NCBI GenBank assembly: GCA_020740775.1
Contig: JAHEWK010000009.1
Location: 1,488,001 to 1,552,000, forward strand
Direction of reading: 5' to 3'
Length of the DNA: 64,000 bases
DNA from: Ilyonectria destructans
Lineage: Eukaryota > Ascomycota > Sordariomycetes > Hypocreales > Nectriaceae
This document shows positions 50,401 to 60,448 of the stretch, piece after piece. The notes beneath the pieces are model-generated. The model made no database searches. It was not told the DNA's origin and saw nothing but the letters and a program-made list of their open reading frames with translations. Position 1 is the first letter of the stretch. Each line of letters opens with the position of its first letter. A program made the translations under genes and the position numbers.

Positions 50401-53400
50401 ACTTAGTAAAAACTTAATTAGTAACTTATATAAGAAATATCTATATTTTATTCTATCTTACTATATTAATATCTATAGCAGTTATACTATCTTACTATCC
50501 TATAGTATTACTGCTATTATTTAGAACTAGCAGAAAGCCTGCTGCTATAATTATTCTCTTTCAGACTGAATCTTCTACCTTTATTATATAATTTATCAGA
50601 TAGTATATAAGGGCTAGGCTCTTTAATTTTATTATAATAAAAGAGATATTATAGTTATACTGCAGCCTAATAGCCATTACTTTATTCTAATAATTTACCA
50701 GTAGATATAATTACTAGATCTCTAAGACCCCTTCTGATATAAACTCTATCTTTAGTATAAGCTTCTATAGTACCTTAAATCAACAGCAATCAGCCTTATA
50801 GTAGCCACTCTGCAGCTGCTACTGCTGCAGGCAGATAGTATACTTTAAATATATTCCACTATACATATAGATCTAGCTTAAGCCTATAGAGAAGTTAGCT
50901 TCTTTATTAAATACCACTACTAATTGCTTAATATTATCAATCAGTATAGAGATATCAGCTAATACTGCTCTTTCTGCTATAATAGCCCTTACTGCCTTTT
51001 TATCTAGATCCTATATATATCTCTCTCTTAATATTTACTATATACTGCTAAGCTAATAGTACTAAAGTATAGAGCCCTCTTACCTTATAGAAGATACTAT
51101 TAATATACTAGATTACAGCCTTCTAAAATACTATTTTACCCTTACTATTATATATACTATTAAGCATCTTAAAGAGTATAAGATTGCCCTCTAGCCAGAG
51201 TAGGCTGTAAATATAGAGGGCGCCATACTAATTTATCTCTACTGCAGCAAAATATTAGCTTATATAGCTAAAAATAGAATTATTACTGACCTTTATATAA
51301 TACTTAAAAAATATTATAATCTTATAGTAGAAGAAATTAGCTAAGCTTAATAGATTAGATATAGCAAGCTTTACCTACTTCTATATAATATCTAGTATCT
51401 ACAGAAAGGCCTTAGTACCCTCTGGGTGCTATATTTAATATACTGCTATCTGCAGCTTAACCAGATTTATAATATTATTTAGGTTTAATATAAACCAGAT
51501 TACTGGAATCCTATAGTAAATAATAATAGACTTAATCTTTTAATATAGGCTAAGGTGGAATTCTATTAAAAGCAGCTAGTAATAGCTATATATAGAAAGA
51601 CAATAGAGAAGCTTCTAGACCCCCTTATCTTAAGTCCTCTAACCAGCTTCTAGCTCTACCTTAGCTATATTAAGTCGCTCTTCAGTTAAGAATATAAGTA
51701 ATTACTTAACCTTTAGGAATATCTGCTTCTTAATGCTAACTATACTAACTATACAGTTACAATACTATACCTATATATTAAAGATAAGAAATAGAAAGAC
51801 TGAATACCTTATAAAGTAACCTCTATAGTGCTGCAGTACTACTTTTACCTAGACCTTAAGGCTGAGGTTGCAAGACAATATAAGTATCTATACAGCCTTT
51901 AGTAACATGCCTACTTCCGACCCTAGCGTCTATCTAGGACCTATACTCTGGCGACCTTGCCGCCGCGCCTCGGCTACTGCCTCTTCTGCAATCCTCGGTC
52001 CGCCGATACCGTAGGGAAAGAGGGTCGGGAACATCTTGGCGAAGAAGGATACATCAAATTAATCAGCAAATTCATCTCTACAGCTGATGCGAATATACGG
52101 CTGCATCCCGGGACCCTGCTCGATATCGATAGCACTAGCTGCTGCTGCTGCCGCCTCTGGTCTCTATGTCTGCTGTGTCTGCTGTGTCTGCTGTGTCTGC
52201 TGTGTCTGCTGTGTCTGCTGTGTCTGCTGTGTCTGCTGTGTCTGCTGTGTCTGCTGTGTCTGCTGTGTCTGCTGTGTCTGCTGTGTCTGCTGTGTCTGCT
52301 GTGTCTGCTGTGTCTGCTGTGTCTGCTGTGTCTGCTGTGTCTGCTGTGTCTGCTGTATCTGCTGTATCTACTGTATCTGCCTCTGCAAGAGGCCCCCATC
52401 GACAGCAGCATTAAAGATAAACTGTAGCTTATTTATCTTACTGGCCCTAATATATATATTAAGAGGGAATATCCCAGTTAATATAACCTTATCGACCCTC
52501 TTATAGAAGCCAGTATACCTACCTTCCTTAAATATATTATCAGAGACCTTACTAATATCCTCTACTATATTAATTGCTAATTTTAAGCTGCCAGCTATTC
52601 CTGCCTCTTCAGCTATATTACCAGCAATAAGCTCTACTAAGATATCGGCAATATCTACTGCACTATTATTCTCCAAGCCTCTCTTATAAGCCGGCACCAG
52701 CTGGACTGTCTATACCTTCTCCCATACTGACAGCTTATTACACTGCATATAGTTATAGATAACTGCTAGCACCCTATAAGATAGGGCGCCCTAACACTCT
52801 ATCTTACCAGTATTAATTGCAATATCAGTATATAGAGGATTATACCTCCATAACTATATAAGCGCCCTCTCTATAACTTACCGTTAAATAGATAAAAGCT
52901 TAAATAGATCCCTTAGGGCGGGTTTCTTATAGCTATACCAGAAGATATAAATCTCTTTAAGTATCTTAATTAGTAGATATAGTAGGACCTTAGTAATAAT
53001 ATCCTAAATACTATTAGAAAATACTATAATATATCCCTTTATATACCTAAAGTATTAGAGACTCTACTTAATACTATCTTTATTGGAGATAGTATAGCTT
53101 ATAATCTAGCTATAGTATAAGTTTAGTAAGATAAGCTTCTTTTCTAATAGTATTAGCTTTTAGAGTTTAGGGGGATATATATAGTTATACTAAAGGTAGC
53201 AGTAAAGCTAGCCAGCTAAAGTTAGAATCCCTCTATCTAGCTTATTAATATACTTACTGTAAATCTTAATAGGTATTATAGAACTGAAATATTTACTATA
53301 AGCTAGTAGTAACTATAGTATCTTTAATATAGTACTCCTTATCTATAATATCTAGCTAACTTCTTATAGTACCTTCTACTCAACCTTATAGTAGTAAAAA

Positions 53401-54550
53401 TAGTATATATAGAGCAGTAAAGTAGAGATATTATAAAAATCGCAATAGAAAGCCTAAGCTATTATAACCTAATACTATTAAGAGACCTTCTTATACTAGC
53501 CGAGTCTATATAATAGACACTCTCTCTCAGTAAATTTAGCATCAAGCTGCAATATAATAGCTATAAGATCCTCTATAATATCTTCAGGCCTATATTCTCA
53601 AAAGATATATATTTAAATCTACTTACAATAGCAATCTATCTGTCTATCTTGCCGTTATTATTTTAGGTAATAGGCTGAAAGTATAGATCTAAGCTTATCG
53701 CTACTTATACTAACTGCAATAGAACTCAGGCTTACTGTAATTAATATAGCAGTATAAATTTCTCCAGTAGTAAGGACTAATAAAGCCTTTATTAGTAAGA
53801 CCTTAGATTTCTTAGGAGGCAGCTTCTATAAATATAGTATTATAGTATAGAGGAAGAGCCTAAAGCTTAACTGGCCTAGGGGGGTAAGATAAAAAGATAG
53901 TAGAGGCTATTAAGCAGACTGTATCTAGAATTATAGCTGCTATAATTACTAGAAGAGACTATTGATGCTTATAAAGGCACTTATAGGATATAATACTAGC
54001 CGGTATCTATCTGGAATAATACGTCTGTAGGCATACTTAAGCAGATTGGTAATAGCTGGCTGTAAAGATTAACTGGTCTTTAGGCTTCTAGGTTGAATAG
54101 CTGACCTAGTATCTAGCTGAGGCTGGAGCACGGCTTAAGGTCGGCCTTATCTATATTATAAACCTGCAGTATCTTCTATATCTTATATAGTATCTTCAAA
54201 AGTATAAAGCTATATAAAGATGTAGCAGCTAAATTGAACTAGCTGTTAATTATCTGTAGATAGAACCGGATACTAATTGCCTGTAGGTAGAACTGGCTGC
54301 TGGTTGCACCTAGCCTCTAGCTTATCCTCTAGTTAATTAGCTATAGCTTTTATATTAAGGATACTAACTGCTATAATATAGACTGTACTTAAGCTCTAAT
54401 ACTGTATTTCTCTATTCTAGATATCTTACGTACTGCTGCAGCTGATCTATATGCTACTGTATCCGGCGTTATACAGTACTATAACTATACCACTAAGAGG
54501 CTGAGACTATAATAGTATCTTACTCTATCTAAAAGCCTACCGCTACTATA
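47417..54550 (-). pseudogene. Helitron Rep/Pif1-like helicase (RepHel), RIP-broken
   Basis: In order on the minus strand: an N-terminal region with a DUF6570-like block (RALIWLWRYNPLYTDIAIN at about 52830-52900); a Gln-rich tract made of a 9-bp repeat; the helitron-helicase-like block FPTLFPYGIGGPR (52006-52029 and on); PVIWFILNLNN (about 51474-51512; family form WFTLNPND); the HUH box, now YIY within GALYIYSLLWLEGN (51207-51215); then the Pif1 helicase with Walker A degraded to SGKGSIDKS (48975-49006), TSGTAAV, Walker B VLMIDEVSMLG intact (48683-48712) and FCGDFYQF; and the C-terminal LYV-stop-LSRCRTLDNIMLLSEA. It ends near 47417. About 2,300 codons would fit a RepHel protein. Stops sit at former Gln and Trp codons. 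The start is not fixed. Confidence 0.8.
52166..52380. repeat. 9-bp minisatellite (TGTCTGCTG)n, about 24 copies, within RepHel
   Basis: Near-perfect 9-bp units. In the RepHel frame on the minus strand they encode repeating Gln-Gln-Thr, in phase with the flanking coding sequence (GGLLQRQIQ before, TETR after). Only the last three units on the right show TGTATC/TATCTA changes. Long open frames on the plus strand over this tract are products of the repeat. Confidence 0.85.
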
Positions 54551-54699
54551 ATACTACTACTACAATTTGTATAATTATATATTATAAGATAAAATATCTT
54601 ATTATTAAGACTTTAGAGGTATAATATATAATTAAGGGGTATCTATTAGATAATATCCTTTAGCTGCTTTCTTTCAAGCCAGCTCAGTATTCTTATTAC

Positions 54700-56095
54700 T
54701 ATAATAGCAAATACTAATAATTAGATATACAAGCTATTTAAGTTATAGAGAGATATTGGCTCTAATATAATAATATACTTCTTTATAAAGATAGATTGCC
54801 TAATATAATTTCCTATAGCTGCCTACTATTATATTAAAGGTCTTAATATAGAAGTAATTATATAGATACTACTACTAGTATCTATATAGCTTATATCTCT
54901 AGAATATAAGGTTCTATATCTATATAAATAGCTAGAGACCCCAATAGTCTACTTTAGCCTGAATCTCTCTATCTATAATCAGGCTATTAGAGATAATAAA
55001 TAGACTGATAACTAGTTCCTACTTAGCAGTAGGATATATCTCTTTATACTTATATAGAAGCTTAAATAGCTAGATAGCTTAAAGGTTAATATCAGCCAGA
55101 TAATTAACTTTATAATCCTAACTATAATTATTTAAGATACCTCTATCTAGCTATAAGTAGAGCTATCTATTACTAATTATATAGAAGACTGATAACTATA
55201 AAGTATCCTACTAAGGAACTTTCTTATTTTTAATAATTTTTCTATCTTTCAGCCAGTAGTCTATTTCCAAGATATTATAGCAGATATAGAGTCTATCTTA
55301 CTGAAGAAGGAAGATCTAATCTGGAAAGATAACTCCTAATTTAAATACTATAGCTTTATTAACTTATTAACCTACCTAATATCTAGTATACCCTCTAAAC
55401 CTCTATATAGCAGCTTCTATACCTTCTAGATCTTTATTATCTTCTCTATCTATAAGAAACCCTAGAATATTCTATATAAGAAGATTATTAAAGGGTTATA
55501 GATATACTTCCAGCCAGAGGCTATATTTACTTACTCTAGTAGGGTTACAGGCCTACTGGACTATAAGATTATAATAAAGCCGCTACTGCTAGAGGATAAC
55601 TATATCCTTATTATCGTCCCTAATATATAGTACAGCAAGCCTCCAGGAGGCACAGTAACAGCTAGAACGCCAGCAGGCCTAGCAGCAACGACGCCCTCAA
55701 AGAGGAAGAATCTGCCGTAAGAATCACTAACAGGGCGATCTAAATAGGCTAAGGCTACGCCTTCAAAGCGGAAGGCGGCGGCTGTACCGGTGATACCAGC
55801 TTCGCCTGATCCCTTTAACGCTTCCAATACGTCATCAATTGCAGACTCACAGCCGCTGCCACCATCTTCCACACGAGACTCAGAGCCACAGACCCCTTCA
55901 AAGAAACCGCAGTTAGCGCAACTGGCTGTCAGTACCACAGACTCATCACAGGAGTCATTGGATGAATTGGACGAGCTGCAAGTAGAGAGCTCTATAAAAG
56001 TCATAGATAAAGGCCGCCCTGGGCCACCGACTTCAAGCCAGGGAGCCGGGCCAGCAACGCGCACACGCCACATAGGGAAGAAATTGCTGTCTTAG
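54700..56095 (+). pseudogene. Unidentified plus-strand gene carried by the Helitron, RIP-broken
   Basis: A single plus frame can be followed through stops from about 54700 to the terminator at 56093-56095. The part 54900-55640 is helical and hydrophobic (VVYFQDIIADIESILLKKED, LLDYKIIIKPLLLEDN). The last 150 residues are Ser/Pro/Thr-rich with basic TPSKRK repeats, an acidic QESLDELDELQVESS patch and a basic end, resembling a disordered nuclear-protein tail. The last open stretch (ATG 55790) is 101 codons. In-frame stops (for example in NLP-stop-ESLTGRSK-stop-AK) fit CAA/CAG mutated to TAA/TAG. The opposite frame (55600-56073, minus) is open but Gly/Ser-rich and looks like a shadow. I do not recognise the family. 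It runs convergent to nothing and divergent from RepHel, so it is a cargo or accessory gene. Confidence 0.55.
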
Positions 56096-56293
56096 ACTTT
56101 GCAAGTCTGCCCTATCAATAGGTCAATAGGCTCGGCCCTATCAATGGGCTGGTTTCAACACCACAATTATCTAGTTCGGAAGTCGGAGGCCACAACACCT
56201 CTGCTAGTTAGTAATAGCATGCTTCGTTCCTCAAGGCCCTCTCTAAATAAAGCTTGCGACGCGCTGAAGCGCGCTTGCTTTGTGTTTCTCCTG

Positions 56294-57154
56294 TATACTA
56301 TATACTAAGAATCTTAATATCCTCCTTATAAAGAGATAAATACCCTAGAGTAATTATAATTAATATCTAAAAGGTAATATAAGAAGTTTATTCTAATATC
56401 TAACTTAAATAAATAGTATTTTAAAAAAAAGTTATAGAAGGTATAATAGCTAAGAAAATTAATAGAGTTAAAAATAAAATTAATAGATAAAAAAATATAG
56501 ATAATATAGATCTATAAGAGAGTAATAAAAAAAAAGAAAAAAGTTAGAAATAGATAGATATAATAGTATTTATATAAATACTATATTCTATATTTATAAT
56601 TACTTCCGCTAAGATTATATTCTAAATATAAGCTAATTAAGCTAATAAGAAATTAGATATTATAAAAATTAAAATTATATATTATAATTTATAAATATAC
56701 TGTAATTTATAGTAATTTCTACTGATTATATTAAGAATACTATTTTATTTAGAATTAGTTTTTCTAACTTTATAATTTACTTTTTCTAGATAATTTAGAG
56801 CTAAAAAGCCTATATAGCTAATTTACTCTAAATAAGTTTAACCTACTATAGTAAAATTATTAACTATCTAATAAGAATACTATAGATTAATAGAGGGATT
56901 TTATAATAAGGCAGTAGGAAGCTAGTCTAATAGTTAGAAAGAGATAGTCAGTTAGCTAATAAGCTAACTGACTAAATAGTAAAATCTTTATATTTAAATA
57001 AGTAGTAAAATCTTTATAATTAAATAGTATAACCCCTTAGATTAAGAAAAAAAAGTAAACTTCAGTTTTATTATTATCTTAAATATACCTTTTTACTATC
57101 TAATTATTATTATTAAATTCCTTATAAATTATAATAATCTATATTAGTATTATA
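56294..57154 (+). repeat. Gypsy A5 3' region, continued, and 3' LTR (56902-57154)
   Basis: Resumes the sequence interrupted at 47034. The LTR starts tataataaggcagtaggaag and ends gtattata, with the palindrome cagttagctaataagctaactg inside. Confidence 0.8.
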
Positions 57155-58231
57155 TTATAATAATATTATTCTAATTAGTAATTAAAATAATTAGAAGAAA
57201 AAAGAATTTATAGTTTATAAATAGCTTTAGAAATAATATAGTAGTAATAGTAACTAGAAGTAGTATTATTATATAAGTAGAAAATTATCTTTAAATTAAA
57301 ATAGATTTAATTTATAAGAATCTTAATTTAATTATAATAATTTAGCTATAAAATAAAATAGAGGTAGAAGATATATTATATTAAGAATCTTAATATCCTC
57401 TTTATAAAAAGATAAATACCTTAAGGTAATTATAATTAATATTTAAAAAGTAATATAAGTTTATTTTAATATCTAATTTAAATAAATAGTATTTTAAAAA
57501 AGAGTTATAAAAGATATAATATCTAAGAAAATTAATAAAATTAAAAATAAAATTAATAGATAAAAAAATATAGATAATATAAACTTATAATAAAATAATA
57601 ATAAAAAAATAATAAAAATTAGAAATAGATAGATATAATAGTATTTATATAGATATTATATTCTATATTTATAATTACTCTTACTGAGATTATACTCTAA
57701 ATATAGACTAATTAAGCTAATAGAAAATTAGATATTATAAAAATTAGAATTATATATTATAATTTATAAATATACTGTAATTTATAGTAATTTCCTACTG
57801 ATTATATTAAAAATAATATTCTACTTAAAATTAAATATTCTAACTTTATAATCTACTTTTTCTAGATAATTTAAAGCTAAAAAGCCTATATAGTTTATCT
57901 ACTTTAAATAAATTTAACCTACTATAATAAAATTATTAACTATTTAATAAGAATACTATAGATTAATAAGGGGATTTTATAATAAGATAGTAGGAAGTTA
58001 ATCTAGCAGTTATAAAGAAATAGTCAGTTAGCTAATAAGCTAACTAATTAAGTAGTAAAATCTTTATACTTAAAGAAGTAGTTAAAACTTTATAATTAAA
58101 TAGTATAACCCCTTAAATTAAAAAAGAGAAATAAGCTTTAATTCTATTATTATTTTTAAATATACCCTTTTACTATCTGACTATTATTATTAAATCCCTT
58201 ATAACTTATAATAATCTATATTAGTATTATA
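57155..58231 (+). repeat. Detached Gypsy-A 3' region plus LTR (57978-58231), mirror of 5169-6238
   Basis: Second tandem copy of the roughly 820-bp 3' region followed by a 254-bp LTR, in inverse orientation to 5169-6238. Like its mirror it lacks gag-pol. Confidence 0.75.
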
Positions 58232-58556
58232 ATTTATAGATTTTAATTTAATTTAGAAGAATTAATAGAAACTAATCTAGCTTTTATTATAAAGCTATAA
58301 ATTACAATTTAAAAATTTAAACTGAAAAATATTATATAAATTTAAATTAATAGACTTAATAATATATATTTAGTATAATTATTAATCTTTAGCTACTATA
58401 CTATCTAAAAGCTAATAAGTATAGATTTAATTCTATAATATTAACTTAATAAAAAACTATAATATCTTAAGATTCTTCTTAAGAACTACTAAATAAATAG
58501 AATCTCTTTAGTAAGAAGAGAATTTCTTAAGAAATTATATTATAATTATATAGTAT
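58232..58556. other. RIP-degraded remnant left of the TRIM-like insertion
   Basis: AT-rich with few CpA or TpG and no open frame. It continues at 59583 after the inserted element. Identity unresolved; possibly gag of a further retrotransposon. Confidence 0.5.
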
Positions 58557-58750
58557 TGATACGTGAAATCACGTGAGGATCATCAGTCACGTGAGCAATG
58601 CCTCAAAAGGGCCTGCAGGGCCCTTTTGACTTTGCTTCTTCATCATTCTTCTTCATACAACAATACAATCCATCACCTGCTATTGCAGCTCTCTGGCCCT
58701 TCGTGCCCCCTAGGGCCTCTGGCCCTTGGCCATCGCCTCTTTTCGTATCA
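58557..58750 (+). repeat. TRIM 5' LTR (194 bp)
   Basis: Identical to 59384-59577 by eye over the full length. Contains ACGTGAAATCACGT and TCACGTGA palindromes near its start and the GGGCCTGCAGGGCCC palindrome about 57 bp in. Confidence 0.9.
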
Positions 58751-58794
58751 AATGGTAGCAATTATACTGCTGCATCTTGGTCACCAGCTTTGAC

Positions 58795-59110
58795 AGCACC
58801 AGCTTTGACAGCACCAGCTTCGACAGCACCCGCTTCAGTCGCCCATGGCTTTGCGATACCAGCTTTGATGGCACCAGCCTCTGTGCACCAGCTTCTTCAA
58901 GCATCGCCTATCTTAGCCGACTCGCCTTAGTTGCGCTCCTGACACCGGCCCGTCAGCACCAGCTCTCCCGAGCACCAGCCCGTCTCAGCACCAGCTCTCT
59001 TCTGAGCACCAGCCCGTCTCAGCACCAGCTCTCCCGAGCACCAGCTCTCTTAAGCACCGGCTCTCTCTCGAACACCGGCTCTCTCTTGAGCACCCAGCCC
59101 TCGCGGCACC
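58795..59110 (+). repeat. Degenerate short tandem repeat (AGCACCAGCTYT-type) inside the TRIM
   Basis: First three close 18-bp units (agcaccagctttgacagc-like), then about ten looser units with agcaccagctctc, agcaccagcccgtctc and gcaccggctctc. No codon periodicity that supports one clear protein. Confidence 0.65.
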
Positions 59111-59383
59111 ACAGCCCTCGCGGCACTCTTTGGATCCCGTTGGTTCAACTCCTTTGGATACCGGCGATCCCCCTCAAAGCTGTCCCCTTCGCTGGGCCTG
59201 AATAGCAACACCAAGCAGCCGACCGACCGGCCGACCGACCAATGCAGACAAGATCGTCTTACGGTATGAGAGGCATATTTCTCGCGGATGGATTTGGCAA
59301 GGAACTTTGGAAGGAAATGGATCTAGGCTCTATCCTTGTCTTGCCTACTGAGGACAGTAGAGTCTCTTTTTGTGTGCGGCATA

Positions 59384-59577
59384 TGATACGTGAAATCACG
59401 TGAGGATCATCAGTCACGTGAGCAATGCCTCAAAAGGGCCTGCAGGGCCCTTTTGACTTTGCTTCTTCATCATTCTTCTTCATACAACAATACAATCCAT
59501 CACCTGCTATTGCAGCTCTCTGGCCCTTCGTGCCCCCTAGGGCCTCTGGCCCTTGGCCATCGCCTCTTTTCGTATCA
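59384..59577 (+). repeat. TRIM 3' LTR (194 bp)
   Basis: Second copy, followed by the AGTAT duplication at 59578-59582. Confidence 0.9.
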
Positions 59578-59582
59578 AGTAT

Positions 59583-59989
59583 AAATTATATAGCTTATAA
59601 ATAAAATAGTATTAGTTAACTTATAGCTAAAGAATTAATAAATATAAGAATTTAAAGAAATTTAATTACTTCTAATAGAAGCTATAAAGCTAGATAAATA
59701 TTATAAAGAAGATTATGTATTTAATAATTAGAAGAAATAAAAAACTGTAATTAGATTTATAATTAATAGATTAAGTTCCTTATTATATTTATATAAGTAT
59801 ATAACTATATAGAATTTAAAATAGTAGTTAGAATAGTAATTTTAATAATAATAAAGAAAGTTATAAATATAATAGCTATACTTATTTTAGACTATTAGTA
59901 TAGAGTAAGTATAGATTATAAGATTTAAGTTCTAATAGAAATTAGAATATTAGATATAAGTTATAGTATAATTACTATAAATAAGGTAA
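59583..59989. other. RIP-degraded remnant, continuation of 58232-58556
   Basis: AT-rich. A plus-strand reading gives a Lys/Tyr-rich, gag-like stretch (EAIKLDKYYKEDYVF) with many stops, but this is weak. Confidence 0.4.
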
Positions 59990-60294
59990 AAATAGTAGAG
60001 TAAAGATATTATATCTAGTAATATTTAGCTAGTATAGTAAGCTAAGTAACTAAGTTATATTAATAGCTAGTAAGGCTGGCTCTATAGAAGTACTAACTGA
60101 GTATACTTATATACTACAGTTATTCTAATAGGCTCACTGGGTGAGTCCGATCTTATAGCTTATTATAGGTAAGTGAGTCGGATGCCCTGGCTCACTTGCA
60201 CGGGGTGAGTTCGGGATCTTGATGTTATGTGAAAAAATGGGTACGTCATGGTTCTGCCGGTTGTGACCGCCTGGTCCCAACCTGGGCCGTGACA
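59990..60294 (-). repeat. Gypsy-B-type LTR next to the F-box gene
   Basis: Ends in ctgggccgtgaca at 60294 (minus start TGTCACGGCCCAG, a familiar fungal Gypsy LTR start) and matches 36310-36609. The half nearest the gene keeps CpG and TpG (tgcacggggtgagttcggga), while the far half is RIP-like. No internal region of the same family is certain beside it, so it may be a solo LTR. Inner limit approximate. Confidence 0.7.
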
Positions 60295-60448
60295 CACAGC
60301 TTCACCACTCCATTCAACTCAACTTAACTTATCACACCTCCAGGACAATAAGAATCAACTCGCTTTCCACCCTATTAACTTCTATAATACTTGAGAGGCA
60401 AGCAAGACAACAGCAACAGTCTGCAAGCCGAGAGGCAAAGCCTACAAG

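Larger units (their letters stand above)
47035..56293 (-). mobile_element. Helitron-type rolling-circle transposon inserted in Gypsy A5
   Basis: The 9,259-bp insert splits the Gypsy A5 3' region between ...agaata (47034) and tatactatatac... (56294). Joining the flanks restores agaatatatactatatac as in the other A copies, so there is no target duplication and the site is A|T. It encodes a broken Rep/helicase on the minus strand, so the 5' end is near 56293 and the 3' end near 47035. The sequence TTCGTTCCTCAAGG occurs inverted at the two sides: at 56223-56236, about 57 bp inside one end, and at 47037-47073 in two copies at the other end. Canonical TC and CTRR ends are not visible; the asymmetric inverted repeats are more like the Helitron2/Helentron type described in fungi. 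RIP is moderate. Confidence 0.8.
40871..57154 (+). mobile_element. Gypsy-A copy A5, interrupted by a 9.26-kb Helitron
   Basis: 5' LTR at 40871-41122 and 3' LTR at 56902-57154. Removing the 47035-56293 insert leaves about 7.0 kb, the size of A1 and A3. Plus-strand gag with a Tyr-substituted zinc knuckle at about 42290-42345, then RT, RNase H and integrase to about 46800, then the 3' region 46816-47034 continued at 56294-56901. It lies inverted with respect to A1. All coding frames are destroyed by RIP-type changes. Confidence 0.8.
58557..59577 (+). mobile_element. TRIM-like miniature LTR element, intact and unmutated
   Basis: Two identical 194-bp direct repeats (58557-58750 and 59384-59577), each starting TGATACG and ending CGTATCA, flank 633 bp. 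The 5-bp duplication AGTAT (58552-58556 and 59578-59582) borders the element. Two bases after the first LTR lies TGGTAGC (58753-58759), matching a primer-binding site for the ...GCTACCA end typical of initiator Met tRNA; this sets the plus orientation. The interior has no pol, only repeated AGCACCAGCTCT-type units (58795-59110) and no convincing gene. Short open frames such as 58598-58930 cross the LTR and are unlikely to be genes. No RIP signs, unlike all surrounding DNA. It must rely on enzymes of another retrotransposon. Confidence 0.85.

Noticed and set aside
51957..52506. Several long frames made of Ser-Ala-Val, Cys-Val-Cys, Leu-Leu-Cys or Arg-His-Ser repeats.
   Set aside because: They arise because a 9-bp repeat has no stops in most frames; only the Gln-Gln-Thr frame continues into RepHel on both sides.
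55600..56073. 157-codon minus-strand frame starting MWRVRVAGPAPW.
   Set aside because: The plus strand shows TPSKRK repeats and RIP-type stops over the same bases; the minus frame is low-complexity. The choice is not certain.
47035..56293. A cut-and-paste DNA transposon with terminal inverted repeats.
   Set aside because: The inverted 14-mers are at unequal distances from the ends, there is no target duplication, and the encoded protein is Rep/Pif1-helicase, not a DDE transposase.
4877..58231. A centromere core.
   Set aside because: AT-rich, Gypsy-dense DNA would fit, but nothing in the sequence tells a centromere from any other RIP-made AT isochore; CENP-A ChIP data would be needed.
58563..59584. 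Short frames inside the TRIM-like element (58563-58793, 58598-58930, 58777-59205, 59390-59584).
   Set aside because: They cross LTR and repeat units, and two are copies of each other because the LTRs are identical.
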